DNA of 64,000 nucleotides. Origin: an uncultured Methanoregula sp. (GTDB lineage Archaea; Halobacteriota; Methanomicrobia; Methanomicrobiales; Methanospirillaceae). The notes beneath the pieces are model-generated. The model searched no databases and was not told where the DNA came from. It saw only the letters and a list, made by a program, of their open reading frames with translations. Of this stretch, positions 62,938-64,000 are shown one piece after another (the stretch's first letter is position 1; each line of letters opens with the position of its first letter). A program made the position numbers and the translations under genes. Where the stretch lies: NCBI RefSeq assembly GCF_963667735.1, contig NZ_OY763919.1, positions 186,001 to 250,000 of the forward strand. The letters are read 5' to 3'.

Positions 62938-64000
62938 TCACACGAAAAAGACGAACATTGCAACCGCTGCGGCAAGCAGGACAATACTGTGCTTGAATCC
63001 CGCAAGGATGCTGTTGGAACCAAACTGGCCGGCCATGATTCCCGAGAAGAGGGCGAGGATGATCCCGATCCTGAACATGTCGGTGACATTCTGGGCAAGG
63101 TTGAAGTTGATGTTGTATTTCACAAAACCCGCCATGAACGGGCCGTTGAGCTGGTACGCGGTATAGAGGAAGATCCCAAAGGAGAGGTAGATGATCATGA
63201 CGTACACGATCGCCGTGTTCGCCCGCTCCCGTTTCATCTTCAGGTAGTGCTCGAAATCGGCAATGGCGATTAAGAAGATCTGCCGCAGGCTGGACGTGAC
63301 CTCGCCCGCTTTGACGATCAGCGAGATGGCCCGTTTGACCGAGACAAGACCTATCCGCTCGTCCATCCGGACCAGGGCTGCGTTCACATACGAACCGGTC
63401 GTGACATCGCGGGAGACTACCCGGAGTTCCGAACTCAAAAGACCCAGTTTTGCAGTTGCGATCCGCTGGATTGCATCGGGAAGCGTGAGCCCTATGTCCT
63501 TCATATCGCAGAGCTCCCGCACGAACTCGGGGATATTCTTCTCGATATTACTGACATACCAGCGCCGCCCCTCGTACGAGAGGGAGATCGGGAAAAGAAA
63601 TGCGATGATGACAATGCAGGACGAGGTTTCAAGCATATTGTCCGGAAAGATTCCGTTGAAGAAGCCCGCAAGGACAAGGAGAAGTACAAGGCTCCCGCAG
63701 ACACAGCCAAGAGCGATCCCGTACTGGTAGTGGGAGATATAGGTCCGGAGGGGGTGGCGGAGCCGTTCGTATATCCGGTACCGTTCTTTTTTTGCCTCGA
63801 TCCGGCGGATAAATTCAGCATCGACAGATCCGGCGTTTTTCCCCGAAAGCGGACGTTCGTATTCCTCCCCGGCCGATTCAACGTGGCTGATCTCCAGGTT
63901 CTCCGCGGGAAGCATCAGCGAGAGGATCCAGATCATCAGGATAGCTCCTGCGGGGATGCAGAGGTACATGAAGGGAAGGAGCCAGGCCATCGTGCCCCGG
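62938..64000 (-). CDS. FlaJ/TadC-like pilus assembly membrane protein, 5' end outside window
   Basis: The C-terminal part of a membrane platform protein of archaeal type IV pili. The visible region starts in a helix pair (WLLPFMYLCIPAGAILMIWIL), has a long cytoplasmic stretch of about 150 residues, including VRELCDMKDIGLTLPDAIQRIA, a T2SSF-domain motif, and ends with three helices. Archaeal FlaJ-like proteins have two such modules, so the N-terminal half is beyond the window; the ATG at 63990 is unlikely to be the start. Its ATPase partner should lie just outside. Confidence 0.8.
   Translation of the reverse strand, partial: RGTMAWLLPFMYLCIPAGAILMIWILSLMLPAENLEISHVESAGEEYERPLSGKNAGSVDAEFIRRIEAKKERYRIYERLRHPLRTYISHYQYGIALGCVCGSLVLLLVLAGFFNGIFPDNMLETSSCIVIIAFLFPISLSYEGRRWYVSNIEKNIPEFVRELCDMKDIGLTLPDAIQRIATAKLGLLSSELRVVSRDVTTGSYVNAALVRMDERIGLVSVKRAISLIVKAGEVTSSLRQIFLIAIADFEHYLKMKRERANTAIVYVMIIYLSFGIFLYTAYQLNGPFMAGFVKYNINFNLAQNVTDMFRIGIILALFSGIMAGQFGSNSILAGFKHSIVLLAAAVAMFVFFV

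Overview
The window is chromosomal DNA from a methanogenic archaeon, most likely a hydrogenotrophic member of the Methanomicrobiales close to Methanoregula. That placement is inference. It rests on genes found mainly in methanogens (atwA, the ATPase of methyl-coenzyme M reductase activation; a DUF2124 protein; an MTH865-family protein), on nifI1-nifI2 sitting between nifH and nifD, on lysine aminomutase plus acetyltransferase genes for N-epsilon-acetyl-beta-lysine, on membrane-PAS histidine kinases of methanogen type, on TATA-like promoters close to start codons, and on moderately GC-rich coding DNA. I found no rRNA, tRNA, CRISPR array or intact insertion sequence.

Layout, left half. 0-10 kb holds housekeeping genes: a PAS protein and histidine kinase, pyrK-pyrD, malate dehydrogenase-polB, a gene-poor stretch rich in hairpins, and uvrB. 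10.3-19.1 kb is a molybdenum-type nitrogenase operon: a leader ORF with its own promoter, then nifH-nifI1-nifI2-nifD-nifK-nifE-nifN, a thioredoxin-fold [2Fe-2S] ferredoxin and an AnfO-like protein. A degenerate tandem repeat follows it. 19.4-27.4 kb has two overlapping TMEM175-like channel genes, two orphan histidine kinases, a 46-residue YHS protein, an APC permease and DUF4405 and DUF2124 proteins. 27.5-30.8 kb is a molybdate/tungstate ABC operon with a TrmO-like methyltransferase gene inside it, which suits a neighbour that needs molybdenum. 31.2-33.0 kb is a marR-MFS exporter pair with a clear palindromic operator.

Layout, right half. 33.2-38.2 kb is a cluster of small metal- or redox-type genes: a sirohaem-reductase remnant, a Cys-rich peptide, DUF134 regulator, DUF5320 peptide, atwA, an Mrp/NBP35 ATPase, two paralogous small proteins and a cupin. 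39.9-61.2 kb is dominated by ion, osmotic and pH homeostasis: two proton-coupled antiporters, a Kup potassium transporter, three MscS channels (one translationally coupled to a degenerate ATPase), the N-epsilon-acetyl-beta-lysine genes with a second KamA-type enzyme, a P3A-type proton ATPase, a ClC protein with CBS domains, and a tandem UspA. 61.5-64 kb begins a type IV pilus-like locus, cut by the window end.

The most unexpected structure is a dispersed repeat of about 265 bp, present four times in the same orientation (about 23.5, 30.9, 38.2 and 61.3 kb), always between genes. Other points of interest are the ATPase-MscS pair, a 20-bp motif shared by the promoters of the Cys-rich and DUF5320 genes, and the AnfO-like gene in a nitrogenase operon that has no vnf/anf G subunit.
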